Shown: piece after piece, positions 54,421 to 64,000 of the stretch
How the letters are laid out: every line of letters begins with the position of its first letter
How positions within the stretch are numbered: the first letter of the stretch is position 1
NCBI RefSeq assembly: GCF_950023065.1
Contig: NC_088679.1
Coordinates: 4,402,001 to 4,466,000, forward strand
Source: Planococcus citri
Taxonomy: Eukaryota; Arthropoda; Insecta; Hemiptera; Pseudococcidae
Direction: 5' to 3'
Length of the DNA stretch: 64,000 bases
The notes under the pieces: model-generated
Seen by the model: only the letters and a program-made list of their open reading frames with translations
Told to the model about the DNA's origin: nothing
Database searches by the model: none
Program-made: the position numbers and the translations under genes

Positions 54421-55600
54421 CAATCTGTAAAAAAATTTCATATTTGACCAAAATCCTTCCAAATCAACCGTATTTTCAAGAAACCCCCTATTTCTCCCTC
54501 TCAAATATTGATTCTCGTATAGAATTTCACAAAAATTGAAAAAACAAAACATAAAGAATTGTGTATTTTAAAATCAACAGATCTGATTTTTTTTCAATTG
54601 AGTGTGAGGGGGGAGGATGAACCTACACAAAAGGACCAATAATCTTGAGAGGAGTGATGGGTTTCTCTGAAAAGGAAGTTATTCAGAAGGATTCATGATT
54701 CTTATCAGAAATGGCGAATTTCCAAAAAGTGCACAGACTCCAATTTTTGATAGGTATAGTTTTTTTTCAACGGGCGAGGAGGAGGGGGTGGGCTCCACAC
54801 TTTTTGGTTGAGATTTGTTTCATTAAAAACTAAATTACAGACTTTGATTTATTCTTTTTCTGTGTTTTTTTTTTCAATTTGGGGCTGAATATAAGGGAGG
54901 CCAAAATACCTATCTTGTAGTTTCAAGGGCCGAGAGAGGATTTTTCATAAGAGGGATTTATGCAGAAGAATTCTAATACAAAACAGGAGGAAAAAACAAC
55001 GGATTCGTAACATTCGGTTGACATCCGTTGTACATTTCCCTGTAACCAGGTGCAATATTTGGTTTTTAATGTAAGTAATTAATCTTATTTCTGATTTTGT
55101 AGTGAAAATTGGAAAATTCTTCGACACGGAATTCCGTATTTTTTTCAGTTTTTTAGAGACTGGACAATGGACATCTTACATTATTACGTAGGTAAGTAAG
55201 TATCCATTTTTAAATAAGAAAGCTTACAATATTGCGGTGTTTTTTTTGTGAAAAAATCACACATACTTAACGTTGGAAAAATCATGGAAGAAATTATTGC
55301 TAGTTGAAAACCCTAGATCAAATAATTTCACAGCAGTTTTCAACATACCTACTACTCTCGAATCAATACAAAAATTTTTCAAAAAATTACACCAATTACT
55401 GCAATCTACTTTTACTTCTATTCAATACTATTTTCATAAAGTTAGCCCTCCCCCCCCCCAAAAAAAAACAACCTGAGAGATCTTTGCTCCATGCCTCGAT
55501 TTGCTCATCTCATCTTATCTTAACCCACCATAATAAATTTTCCCACATTCATCTTACAGCTCTCCTTTCATTCCATTCAAATACCTACCTAATAGTATGA
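54421..55600. other. AT-rich unique sequence
   Basis: Past the array, with T, A and C runs. ORFs at 55273 and 55304 are overlapping frames of low-complexity sequence. Nothing is supported. Confidence 0.3.
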
Positions 55601-57484
55601 AAAAATCTACATCATTACATCGCTTCATTACTCAGCTCGGCACGCTTTCCCGAACAAAAACCTCCACCATTCTGCTACGTCGAGCTGGAAAAATCCGGTA
55701 TAATTATCTATACATATAACGATGAACGGGCTCCACATTTAAGCAACGGATAGATAGGCCTACACAAACGAGAGACTTATTGTTGAGTAAAACCTGCAAC
55801 TTGGCGTATAAGAGTAAAGCGAAGGTAGGTACATATTTTAATCGAAGCTCAGCTCACGTTGTTGGTGTTGTGGTGGTTCAGTCAGACAAGGGTAGCGAAT
55901 CACGTTCGTTATACTGTTATTCGTATAGACAAGAGGAAGTAAACGTGTAAAAGAAAAATTGAATAAATTTCACTCATAAACCGTTTCATATCGCGTCTTT
56001 TCTAGTTCAATTTCACAAATTGATTTCATAAAAGATTAATTTTTCTTTTCAAATAATCCGACACCTGTACCGCGCGTTCAATCAATTTCAGTTCGGTTAC
56101 CTGCCTCGTTCCGCTTCCCCCCCCCCTCGCTCGCCTTTCCAATACTCTTACCCTGCTTCATCGTTCTTTGGGAAAAATGAATAATTGAATTATTTTTTAA
56201 CAATACGAAACGACCTGGTCTTCTCTCTTCCAAACGCTTCGCCCTGTTTCGTAATGTAACGGGCTTCGATGGCGGCCATTTCAAAAAAGAAAAGCGCGAA
56301 TATAAATCTGAATATTTGACGATGTAATAAAAAAATGAAAAAAAAAAAAAATGAGAGAAAAGAAAAATGAAAAAAGAAAAAAGATTACGAAAACGAATTA
56401 AAACGCATAGGGAGCAAACGAACGAAACCAAGTAAGTGCTGATGGGAAAAGGGGATCACTTAATAAGCGTAATGGAAAGACTTTTTCCCAAATTACCTCT
56501 TCGTATACCTTTACCTACCCCTAATGTAAAATGTTAGGTACATCGGGTATCTCTTCACAACTCGTTGATACAATATAGGTAGAGGTACATGTAAAGTATA
56601 TAAGGCTAAAAATTAAATACACCATGCTAAAAAGGTGTCCGAGTGGACGAAGAAAGAATAACGAAAGATGTCACGACTACTGGCTTTTTGGCTGTCGTCG
56701 GCGTCGTCTTCGTTGTCGTGACACATTATAATGAAAATCAAACACAACGCTCATCAAAAAAAGCACAGGCTAAAATAAACTTTAAAAATCAATCACCTTC
56801 TCGTTTAATTTATTCGTTGACGGTAACGAACACACCAACTCCTTATATAAGTATTCAACTTGGCTAAAAATCGTGTAAAAAGCATAAGCACTACCTATCT
56901 CAAGTATATACCTGCGTAAAACAAACACGAGAAAAAAAAACTGAAAACGCCCAACTTACTAGTACGAACGAAAATACACGACTTTATTCGTTTCCCTTTT
57001 TTTCGACTAAATTTTTTTTTCTATATTTGGAGCAATTATCGTGTAAAAAAAAAAGGAGAAGAGAAAAAACAAGTGCCATCGATGGTGCTTCGTAGGTACT
57101 TTTCAACAAGTAAATACAAATCAGCTCTCGGAAGAGGGTTCGTATAGGGATGGTGTCGAAAAAGGGTATAAATTCGATTGGATAATCGACGAGACCCTAT
57201 AACAGGTATACAGAGCACGTCGAATTTGCCAAACAATGAAATCGTAAACGTGTAGTATAATTATGCGGCCAAATGGCCTTTAATCGTGCAAGCTTATAGC
57301 GTCAAATGTACGAGACCATCCCCCAATCGTACTCGAGGTAGTCGACAATTCTGTACTAGAGTTGACTAAAAATAGCTGGGATTTTTACTATTGCGACAAC
57401 AGGTGTTTGCTCGCGTCGTGCTCGTGTCGAATTGGCATTAGAATTGAAATAGGTATTAGGTAATCTGGTTGTGTATGAATATAC
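55601..57484. promoter_or_regulatory. single-copy, CpG-containing region; possible regulatory DNA
   Basis: Composition resembles 36.0-37.6 kb. 'ggttCAGTCagacaag' near 55878 has an initiator-like core. ATGGCGGCCAT (56269-56279) is a palindrome containing YY1/Pho-type GCCAT in both directions. 'ACCAAGTAAGT' (56429) and, on the - strand, 'GAGGCAGGTAACC' (56095-56108) look like donors. The 117-codon - strand ORF at 56078 is Phe/Ser/Lys-rich and has no known motif. These signals are short and could be chance. Confidence 0.25.
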
Positions 57485-57489
57485 TTAAC
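57485..57489. repeat. target-site duplication TTAAC, left
   Basis: TTAAC here and at 58663-58667 flank the element between them exactly. Confidence 0.7.
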
Positions 57490-58662
57490 CAGGGTGTCTA
57501 CTAAATCCAAAAAACAAAATTTCGTACCTTTTTCGTACTTTTATCGTATTTTTTTCGTACAAAATATATTATTAACAGTCATACTTTGAATCTACATGGA
57601 GGGGAGGGGGTGTGTCATGTCATTTCGGCCACAAAAATCAAAATTTGAACGTGCTGAGCAATGTGGTCTGGACCGTCAAGAGCCAATACGAGACCGGAAC
57701 GAATATAATTTGCCCATAGAGGTCTTTTGAGAGGGGGGGGGGTTTAATTGAAAATTGGTCAACAGAAATAGGGGGAAAATACCCATTTTGCTGATTGATG
57801 TCACTCATAATCATAAGACTTACAAAAATTTTCACTTTCTGTTTTGAATTTTTGGGGGCTCAAATGTGATTTTTTTCCAACTTTAAAAGAAGAAAAAAAA
57901 TTGCCCGAGCGAAGCAAGGGTGAAAGTTTTTGAAAATTTGATTTCAAAAGACTTGAAAAAAAAGATTAAAGGCCTGAGCGAAGCGAGGGCAAAAACGTTG
58001 GAAAATTCGTATTTTGAAAGAGCTATAAAAAAACGATGTTTTATAATGCAAAGAGTTCATTTTTTGGTTTTTAAAATTTTTGAACTGGAAAGATTTTTTT
58101 AGGATGTGAATTTTGATTTTTTTTTAAAAAGTCAGAGAACAGGCCCCAGTGAAAGTGAAAACTATTGAAAAAATGTATTTCGAGAAGTATGCGAGAATTT
58201 TATTTCTTCATTTTGAAACTATAAAAATTGAATACTAAGTTGATATATTTTTTTCAAGAATGTCAATTTTGAAAAAGAAAAGAAAAGAATCCCAAGCGAA
58301 GCGATCGATGGCAAAAGCTTTAGAAAATTGTAATTCGAAAAGTAGAAGAATACCTATCAATTTTAATGTAAAAAACTTGTTTTTTCATCTCAATTTTTTT
58401 AAATTTCATCAATGGTTTTTGAAATTGCTTGCGGGGAAAAGGCACTAAATTGGCCCGAGCGCAGCGAGGGCAAACATTTTTGAAAAAATAAGAATTTTGA
58501 GGATATATTGGTGACTTTGTCGGAAAATTAACAATGGAATCCTTTCAAAATTTCGTACATTTTTCATTTTTGAAGTTTTTTCGTACTTTTTTGGGCCATT
58601 TTCAAATTTTGTGCTTTTTTCGTAAATTCGTACTTTTTTCGTGCTGTAGACGCGACACCCTG
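57490..58662. mobile_element. non-autonomous DNA transposon, CAGGGTGTC ends
   Basis: The ends CAGGGTGTCTAC... and ...GTAGACGCGACACCCTG are inverted repeats with a 3-nt interruption, and the 5-bp direct repeat TTAAC lies outside both ends. Subterminal 'ttcgtacctttttcgtac' repeats occur just inside each end, in opposite orientation. The interior (1173 bp in all) carries GCCCGAGCGAAGCGAGGGC-type motifs at 57903, 57971, 58291 and 58453, each followed by a 'aaaa(g)tttttgaaaatt'-like run. No transposase ORF. Superfamily not assigned. If the outer C is excluded, TTAA alone would recall piggyBac, but the 5-bp reading fits better. Confidence 0.75.
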
Positions 58663-59720
58663 TTAACAAAATTAATGTTCGTTTTCTGTGACATTTTAAA
58701 GTAAGTAACTTCTTCCCATTTTGAATTTTAATGCTATGCACAGTTTCTTGAAGTAAAAAAAATGCAAGGATCATGACGATTCATCTTGAGTTTTTGGTTT
58801 CAGTTAGTCATTTGACCTTCATTAGGGAAATTTGATGCCCTAAAAGCCTGAATTCAGAGTTAAGGAGCAGAAGTTCATTTTTAGGATTTTTGGTGATATT
58901 TTGAGAACTCACAATAAAAGCTACTAGCGTCACAAATTTCGAAATTTTTCATTATATTTTTTCACAAGCAAAACGGTGTGAATAATTACTTCATTTCAAC
59001 CCTTCCAGTTGGCAAACAACCACTTTTGAACCATTTTGAAGTCTCTAATGAGTTTTCAATTTTTTCCAGGAAATTTCAAATAAGTCAGGAAGAACTGGAA
59101 AATGAACTTTGACCATTATAATTGGGATTAGAGCTTATTGAGGACCAGGAACGTTGCAAAATGCTATTCGTGGGGAAGGGGAGGTGCAAAAATCACAAAA
59201 GTCACAACTGAATCGTCTAAAAATTCTCCAGTAGGACCAATGAAAATTAAATGTGGTGCATTTGAAACATTTTCATGTCGAATAATCAACCATTGGTATG
59301 TAAAACTTGAAAAGGTATGTATGTATGTACATATACGTAAGATTGCTAAAATTATTTATCTTGCAAATCTTTGATGAAGAAAACAAAATGGGCCCCAGCG
59401 AAACGAGGGCAAGAGCTTGAGAAATTTTGTAACCAAGAGGTAAAAAAACCATAATTTTTCATCCGTGAATTTTATTCATCTGGATTTAAAACCACTCTAA
59501 TTTGAATTCAAAAATTTCCACTTCGCTAGGGCCAAAGTTTTGGAAATTTCCTAAGTAATCAAAGGGTCAAAAAAGAGTATAACTTCTGATGTATGAAAGG
59601 GATTTTTCCGGATTTAGTAGTTTTTAGAATTGACGTATTGGAATATAATAAACTGTTTGAGAAATTTTACTTTTAGCCAAGGACCTCAAAAATTGGCTCG
59701 AGCCAGAGCGAAGCGATGGC
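57903..59720. repeat. scattered GCCCGAGCGAAGCGAGGGC motifs
   Basis: Seven copies or close variants: 57903, 57971, 58291, 58453, 59391, 59702 and, shortened and inverted, 59520. The motif is an imperfect hairpin (GCCC...GGGC). Four are in the transposon and three lie outside it, in sequence that may be a second, end-less copy of the same family. Confidence 0.65.
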
Positions 59721-60530
59721 AAAAGTTTTCGAAAATTCATAATTGAAGAAGTAAAATGACATCATTTTTGAGTTAGGTGAGTCCAATTTTCAGCACACAA
59801 AACTTGAAAACTGTTTTTAAAAAAGAAAACATTTCTGGTTCAAAAAATGGAAGGAAATTAGGTATTTTATTACCTCACCAGAACTTCCAATTTAACGTCT
59901 TGAAGTTTTCGAGAAAGTTGTGGTAATTAACGACTCTAGTTGAAAAAAAAATCACGAATCCAACCTTCAAATTAAAAAATACGAAAGTAGGAAAATTGAG
60001 AAAGTCTGGATTTCTTGTCAGCTTCTTCATTTTCCCAACTTTCTCAGGATACCCCCTGCTCCCTCCATTCTCTTCGTCCTTGTATGGTGACCCTTTAGAT
60101 TACTTCTGAAGCGCAAATAAATATTGTAACCTGGATACTTCATAAAGATACATAATATTTGACTCAAGTAAGCAATTTTTTTCGTTTTGACTGGTAGAAG
60201 TTATTATTGGTCTTCTTTTCGATCATAAACTCACTAAAATAGATATCTACTAAAAAAATTAGCCGAGAAACTGAAAAAAATCGAGCACGTTCTTTCTTTG
60301 CAAATTGTAAGAAAGCACAAGCTGTTCCAAAAATAAAACCATTGTCGTGTTCATCATTATAGTGAACTGGTTTGAGCTTTCAAAAGCTCTCATTTTCAAC
60401 ACGGACGGAGGACTGGTGATTTACGAACGTTAGTTGACTCAACTTCTGTTGAGTCTCGCGAATCTGGTGGTGAAAACGAACAAAGCTATAATGTAATCCT
60501 ACCGAACAAAACACAATTCATCAGGGAATC
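58668..60530. other. unique sequence with repeat relics
   Basis: Apart from the scattered motifs, no gene. The 78-codon ORF at 59138 has no known motif. Confidence 0.3.
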
Positions 60531-61129
60531 TCATGAAGTGTCCCCCAGGATTTGGATGAAAAATGGTCCCAATGGTTAGAGCTTGCCGAAGTACCACATC
60601 AATAAAATCTTAGCTGTCAGTTTTTGGTTTAGCATCCACAGTAAAATTTTGAATTTTTGAAAGTTTCAAAAACCATTACACCGACGCTTAGGTTTTTCCC
60701 ACGGTGTTGTCGTGGGAAAATTTCGACCCACGCGCTTTCACAAGGGTGTTCTTTAATTTTACCATTCAACTAAATTTTTCATATTACATCTTTCAAATAC
60801 CTACCTACATATAATTCAAATTTTCATCAAAAATTAAAAATTTGAATAATCTTCGAAAAATATAATAACATGAAAAATGTAGTTGAAGGGAAAAAAACAT
60901 GCCCCTTGGTAAAGCGCGTGGCTCGAAATTTTTCCCACGACGATGACGTGGGAAAAAATCTGAGCATCGGGGTAGCGGTTTATGAAAATTTTGAAATTCA
61001 ACATTATTTTACTGTACGTGGGGGCTAAAACTCAAAACTGGAAACAGAAATTTTAAAATGGTGGGTACTTGGGAGAGAGGCTACCACTGAAACCATTTTC
61101 CATCTGAGTTCCTGAGGGACACTTCATAA
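60531..61129. repeat. foldback element FB-2
   Basis: 'ctcatgaagtgtccc' at the left pairs with 'gggacacttcataag' at the right. Pairing continues inward ('atggaaaatggt' type, 'acagtaaaattttg' with 'tattttactgt', 'acgcgctttcacaag' with 'cttggtaaagcgcgt'). Each arm also has its own hairpin, TTTTTCCCACG/CGTGGGAAAA at 60693-60720 and its mirror near 60929-60952. The loop is about 60 bp. Single copy in this window. No target duplication identified. Confidence 0.65.
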
Positions 61130-62800
61130 GGTTCAAGCTAAATATGAATTTTATCTTTACCTACTTAGATAATTTTTATCTCACCAACTCGAATTGGATT
61201 TATGGATTTTCCTACATGACTAAAAGAATTATTTATATTGAAGAAAAGATCTCATTCAATTCAATCGAGCACATTCGTATCAGTTTTTATGAAAAAAGTG
61301 GGACATTAGTATCGCAAGTAATTGATCAATTTATCCGTCAGATTCTGTGAAAAACTGCCATTTAAACGATTACTTACCTAATCTAGAACTACCGATGAAA
61401 AAAAAATCCAAATTATTACACCCATAAATCGAACCCACTTGCCAAGTTGGTCATTCTGTAAGTGGTAACTTTTCCTTCATAGGTATCATTGACTACCTCG
61501 ATAATTCCATTCTTTGTGTCGGACTATAAACCCATCAGTATTTCGTTAGATCTCATGTTATCCCAGTAAGTAAACGTAATTCCACTGAAAATATAATCAA
61601 GAATGAAATACCATACTCCAAATTATAAGGTCAAAAGCATCTGAGTAAGTGACCTGGCTGTAACAATGGAAATTTGGGAAAGTTGAATTCGGCTTTAGAA
61701 CCGATTTTCATCATTTTCACTGAAAAAATACGTTTAAAAAAGAGAGAAAGAATTCAGAACATCACTATTTTTGTGTTTCAAAAAATTGAAAAGTCAATTT
61801 AAGCAGCTTCAGTACTGGTTATGGGGTTTTCATACTATATGCTCCTTCGAGAATAAATCGCATTCCCGTTCAAATCGGAGGTGAACCCTTCGAGTGGTTC
61901 TCTTGCGAGGGAAGAGGGAATATTCTAAAACTCAAGGACATCGATATTTGTATCATTATTGAAAACTTCAAAAACTCGAGAAATCTAGTAACCATCCGGC
62001 AATTCATCAGATTTGTCGAAATGGGAAATGAAAAAAATTCATTTATTTTCCTGCAATATTATAAAATATTTCTTCACTTTAAAAATTAGAAGCCAAGAAC
62101 CGACATCAATGGAAAATCAATTCTTTAAACAACTAAGTTAAGAACTCTGTAAATGGTCATTTTCCACCATTGGCATACTTTGTACAATGTACATTTATGT
62201 AGCAAGTGCATTGTACGCATTAATTCGATGTTTTGTGCGAGATTCAGGCCTTATAAATAGTGATTGAAGTAAAAATGTCATCAAGAAAAAAAAATGACAC
62301 AAAATAATTACCAAAATTGATGATGACGTAAATAATTATTTTGACTTCAATGATTGAAGGAATGTGAGCGTGAACTTCTACTTGTAATTTCTGGTACACC
62401 AAAAGCTTCTCAGAACAGCTTGAAACCGTTGAAAGGTCGTATCTTGAATGAATATTTGTATCAAGAGGCTTCAAAAATTCAGCCAACGATACATCGTTCG
62501 TTATTTTCAGCTTTCTGGTACTTTTATCATGTTCCAGATCGCTGTTAAAGGGGGGGGGGGGGGTGGGATCAGATCAAAGGCGTTCGTCCATATTGTTTGA
62601 CAATATTAGGTACCTACTACCTACCTAACATCACAAAGCAGTTGATAAAGTATGTTATGATTAAGTATACTCATATTTTCGTTTAACTGAAAGTGCGTGT
62701 ACAAGTGGACAGTGGCAAGTTGATATTTAAAACATTGGAAATTATATCCTCATTTAAGAGGTTATATTTTAAAAAATACATAAATACCTACATCAATACG
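61130..62800. other. unique AT-rich sequence, no gene seen
   Basis: Short ORFs on both strands (for example 62354-62548) without motif or splice context. A G run lies at about 62549-62562. Nothing else to report. Confidence 0.3.
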
Positions 62801-62804
62801 AAAA

Positions 62805-63145
62805 TCGACTCGTTTTGTTCTATATATTTCAAGGCTCCCATTGATTTCCAAACCTCCAGAAAATGGAAAAAATAATGTAAGATTGGTTTCCTGGGTTTTC
62901 CGAGGAGCATATTAACACATTTTTTTGACTTATAGTCCTTCCAAGGCCTCCATTGCACTCTCCAATATTTCAAAAAAAAAAAATTATTAAAATCGTGCGA
63001 CACCGTGATTCGATCATTTCTCTTAGGGTTTTAGTTTACAAAATTCAACTCATTTTTTTTGATCTACCACTTCCAAAGCACCAATCGTCCTTCCAATTTC
63101 TTGAAAATGAAAAATAATAATAATCATTAAAAACACGTGATATGG
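62805..63145. repeat. degenerate tandem repeat, three units of about 110-120 bp
   Basis: Three consecutive stretches share the pattern 'cgactcgttttgttctatat', 'cacatttttttgacttatag', 'caactcattttttttgatct', each followed by 'tccaaagcctccattg'-like, 'ctccagaaaatggaaaaa'-like and 'aatcgtgcgacaccgtg'-like sequence. Identity is low. Confidence 0.4.
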
Positions 63146-64000
63146 TGTATTGGACACCTAGAATGTGTTTTTATGACCACTTGACCAGTAACTTATCGTT
63201 TACGTTTATAACGAAAAACCTGAATCAACTCGTTATAAGCGAGCCAAAAGTAAGCAAGAACTTGAATTTCAGCCTGGATTTCTACATCTTCAGGAAAAAC
63301 TCGAAAATAAAAAAGAGGAAAAGACGGAAAATTCGACATTTTTGAACTTTCAGATATGAAAAAATCAAGTAGGGAGCTGAAATTTTGGTTATGGAGAATT
63401 CAGAATGAAGTGAGCTCCGTTTAAAAATTGCGCATTCGGAATTAAATAATGTAACTTTACAATAAAACTGAATTGAAATGGAAGGCAATCACTTCGAGTA
63501 GTTCTTCATCTGTGAGCAAATATTTTGTAACATAGTTACCTAAGTACTGATTTTTTTTCTCACTATTAACAATTTAAAAAATATGAATTATAATTTAAAA
63601 AATTGGTATCACACAGTATTCTAAAATATTTCTTCAGTATCAGAAATACCTAATATTTTTCGAAGTTTATTACCATATCCCATTTTTCCCGGGACAGGCT
63701 TACGTTAGATAAAAAACGACGCATCGCCAGACAATTTCTAGCTGGCCTGTGGCTCTGTTCGGTAGGTAAGTTGATATTTAATATATTAGAAAGTGATCCT
63801 CGTTCAAGTTCTGATGGAGTAGAATATTAAAAAAAAACTCGAAATCTAAAAAAAAAAAAAACTTATTCACAGTTCAATATACGAGCTTCGTACTGCAAGG
63901 AATAGAAAATTGAACCAATGAAGGCTCCAATACCAGCAACGCTGGATTTTAAGAGGGGATTTAAGTGAGAATCTCACTCAAGAATCCAGGTTTTTAAAAA
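63146..64000. other. unique AT-rich sequence, no gene seen
   Basis: Two overlapping ORFs of 67-68 codons on opposite strands (63142, 63282). No other structure is visible. Confidence 0.3.

Noticed and set aside
56078..56431. 117-codon minus-strand ORF as a membrane protein
   Set aside because: Phe-rich because of T/A-rich sequence; no signal, motif or splice context, and it overlaps likely non-coding signals.

Overview
The window is AT-rich animal nuclear DNA, most likely from an arthropod. It has no bacterial-style gene packing, operons or ribosome binding sites. It has short exon-like open stretches bounded by GT and AG splice signals, many poly-A/T tracts, and the 'taggtacctacc' type of simple sequence that is frequent in hemipteran and lepidopteran genomes. 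I cannot place the species. I see no complete intact gene. Most ORFs of 60-100 codons are chance frames in repeats.

Layout. (1) About 1-35.2 kb is a decayed, one-directional (+) tandem array of exon-intron cassettes. Thirty-nine donor-like sites here share an extended intron start, GTAA(A/G)TTTTCTT followed by an (A/G)TCTGAAATTTCTGC-like block. Many matching intron ends share 'CTGACTTTTGCAG'. Several exons between them look, by eye, like very diverged Hsp70 (DnaK family) blocks: nucleotide-binding-domain pieces near 7.2-7.5, 19.1-19.5, 21.5-21.8 and 27.9-28.2 kb, and a substrate-binding-domain-like terminal exon at 9.4-9.6 kb. The array is interrupted by a foldback repeat family (four full copies plus single arms), a TGT...ACA insertion resembling a solo LTR (1476-2407), a near-palindromic CACTA-type MITE (10373-11089) and a second MITE with duplicated palindromes (30177-31111). 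(2) 35.2-37.6 kb is single-copy sequence, more CpG-containing than its surroundings. (3) 37.7-42.6 kb is a satellite-like block built around the palindrome CGTTCGCGAACG, with 120-136 bp units at its start and about 1-kb higher-order units after that. (4) 42.6-44.2 kb is unique and holds a tRNA-like T-arm remnant. (5) 44.2-54.4 kb is a second array of about 3.0-3.4 kb units, again on the + strand, carrying exons that resemble the end of the Hsp70 substrate-binding domain and the start of the lid. Two consecutive exons there splice in a consistent phase in two copies. (6) 54.5-57.5 kb is unique. (7) 57490-58662 is a DNA-transposon-like element with a 5-bp target duplication, full of GCCCGAGCGAAGCGAGGGC motifs that also continue beyond it. 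(8) 60531-61129 is another foldback element. (9) The rest, to 64 kb, is unremarkable apart from a short degenerate tandem repeat.

How the parts fit. The N-terminal and central Hsp70-like pieces lie in the left array and the C-terminal pieces in the right array, both on the + strand, with the satellite between them. Within a unit, blocks follow the Hsp70 domain order. This suggests an old, intron-rich, diverged Hsp70-like gene family that expanded in tandem and then decayed, with introns retained better than exons. All Hsp70 statements rest on motif matching by eye and need a profile search.
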